Shown one piece after another: positions 63,962 through 64,000 of a stretch of DNA of 64,000 bases (its first letter is position 1; each line of letters begins with the position of its first letter). The stretch is from Agrobacterium larrymoorei. Lineage in GTDB: Bacteria; Pseudomonadota; Alphaproteobacteria; Rhizobiales; Rhizobiaceae. The position numbers and the translations under genes were made by a program. The DNA is taken from positions 62,001 through 126,000 of the forward strand of contig NZ_JAAMFB010000003.1 of the NCBI RefSeq assembly GCF_013322225.1. The letters run 5' to 3'. The notes under the pieces were generated by a model, which saw nothing but the letters and a program-made list of their open reading frames with translations, did no database searches and was not told the DNA's origin.

Positions 63962-64000
63962 GGCGGACGCTAAACTCCCAAAAAATCCCTTCATCGCCGA

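Noticed and set aside
1-64000. CRISPR arrays, insertion sequences, prophage
   Set aside because: No regularly spaced direct repeats, transposase, integrase or phage structural genes were found in the reading frames on either strand.

Overview
The window is chromosomal DNA from an alphaproteobacterium, almost certainly Agrobacterium or a close Rhizobiaceae relative. Evidence for this is the set of housekeeping genes (dnaA, rpoN-hpf-ptsN, hrcA-grpE, rpsT, ubiE-ubiB, mutM), a three-cysteine Rrf2 regulator of the RirA type found in rhizobia, and a Tad/Ctp pilus cluster in the order known from Agrobacterium. Most genes are tightly packed, with 4-bp ATGA overlaps and GC-rich coding sequence. I see no insertion sequences, prophage, CRISPR array or rRNA.

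Left part (1-10.7 kb): the 3' part of hutF, a DMT exporter, a KduD-like dehydrogenase, a TerC-superfamily DUF475 membrane protein behind a structured leader, a MarR regulator with an NlpC/P60 hydrolase, a small secreted protein, pncB, an M17 aminopeptidase and a TPR lipoprotein (TadD-like). From 10.8 to 20.5 kb lies the Tad (Flp) pilus locus: tadC, tadB, cpaF, cpaE, cpaD, cpaC, cpaB, prepilin peptidase and pilin, all on the minus strand, plus a divergent solo CpaC-N-domain protein. Further pseudopilin-type genes (a TadG-like gene at 23.1 kb and a TadE pair at 34.2 kb) are scattered downstream.

Middle part (20.8-36.8 kb): tRNA-Leu(CAG), a SelW-like protein, DoxX, hutC, an osmoprotectant-type ABC transporter of four genes, an AbrB-family membrane protein, rirA divergent from an iron-binding protein gene, an AT-richer islet with a Panacea-domain antitoxin candidate overlapping a small two-helix membrane protein (a candidate toxin-antitoxin pair), a D-galactarolactone-isomerase-like amidohydrolase with a FadR-type regulator, and an MFS permease.

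Right part (37-64 kb): the cyoABCD quinol oxidase operon with SURF1, the deoB-add-upp nucleoside salvage genes, ubiB/ubiE, mutM, an enoyl-CoA hydratase, rpsT, dnaA, GNAT and HIT genes, a module of an ArsR-type regulator divergent from SRPBCC and membrane protein genes, hemW-rdgB-rph, hrcA-grpE, an alpha/beta hydrolase, and ptsN, hpf and rpoN.

The most interesting items are the Panacea pair, the DUF475 leader (structured RNA followed by a 30-codon ORF that ends in TAATG on the DUF475 start), the ArsR-type operator, a dispersed palindromic repeat family, and the solo CpaC-N protein with its palindromic divergent promoter region.
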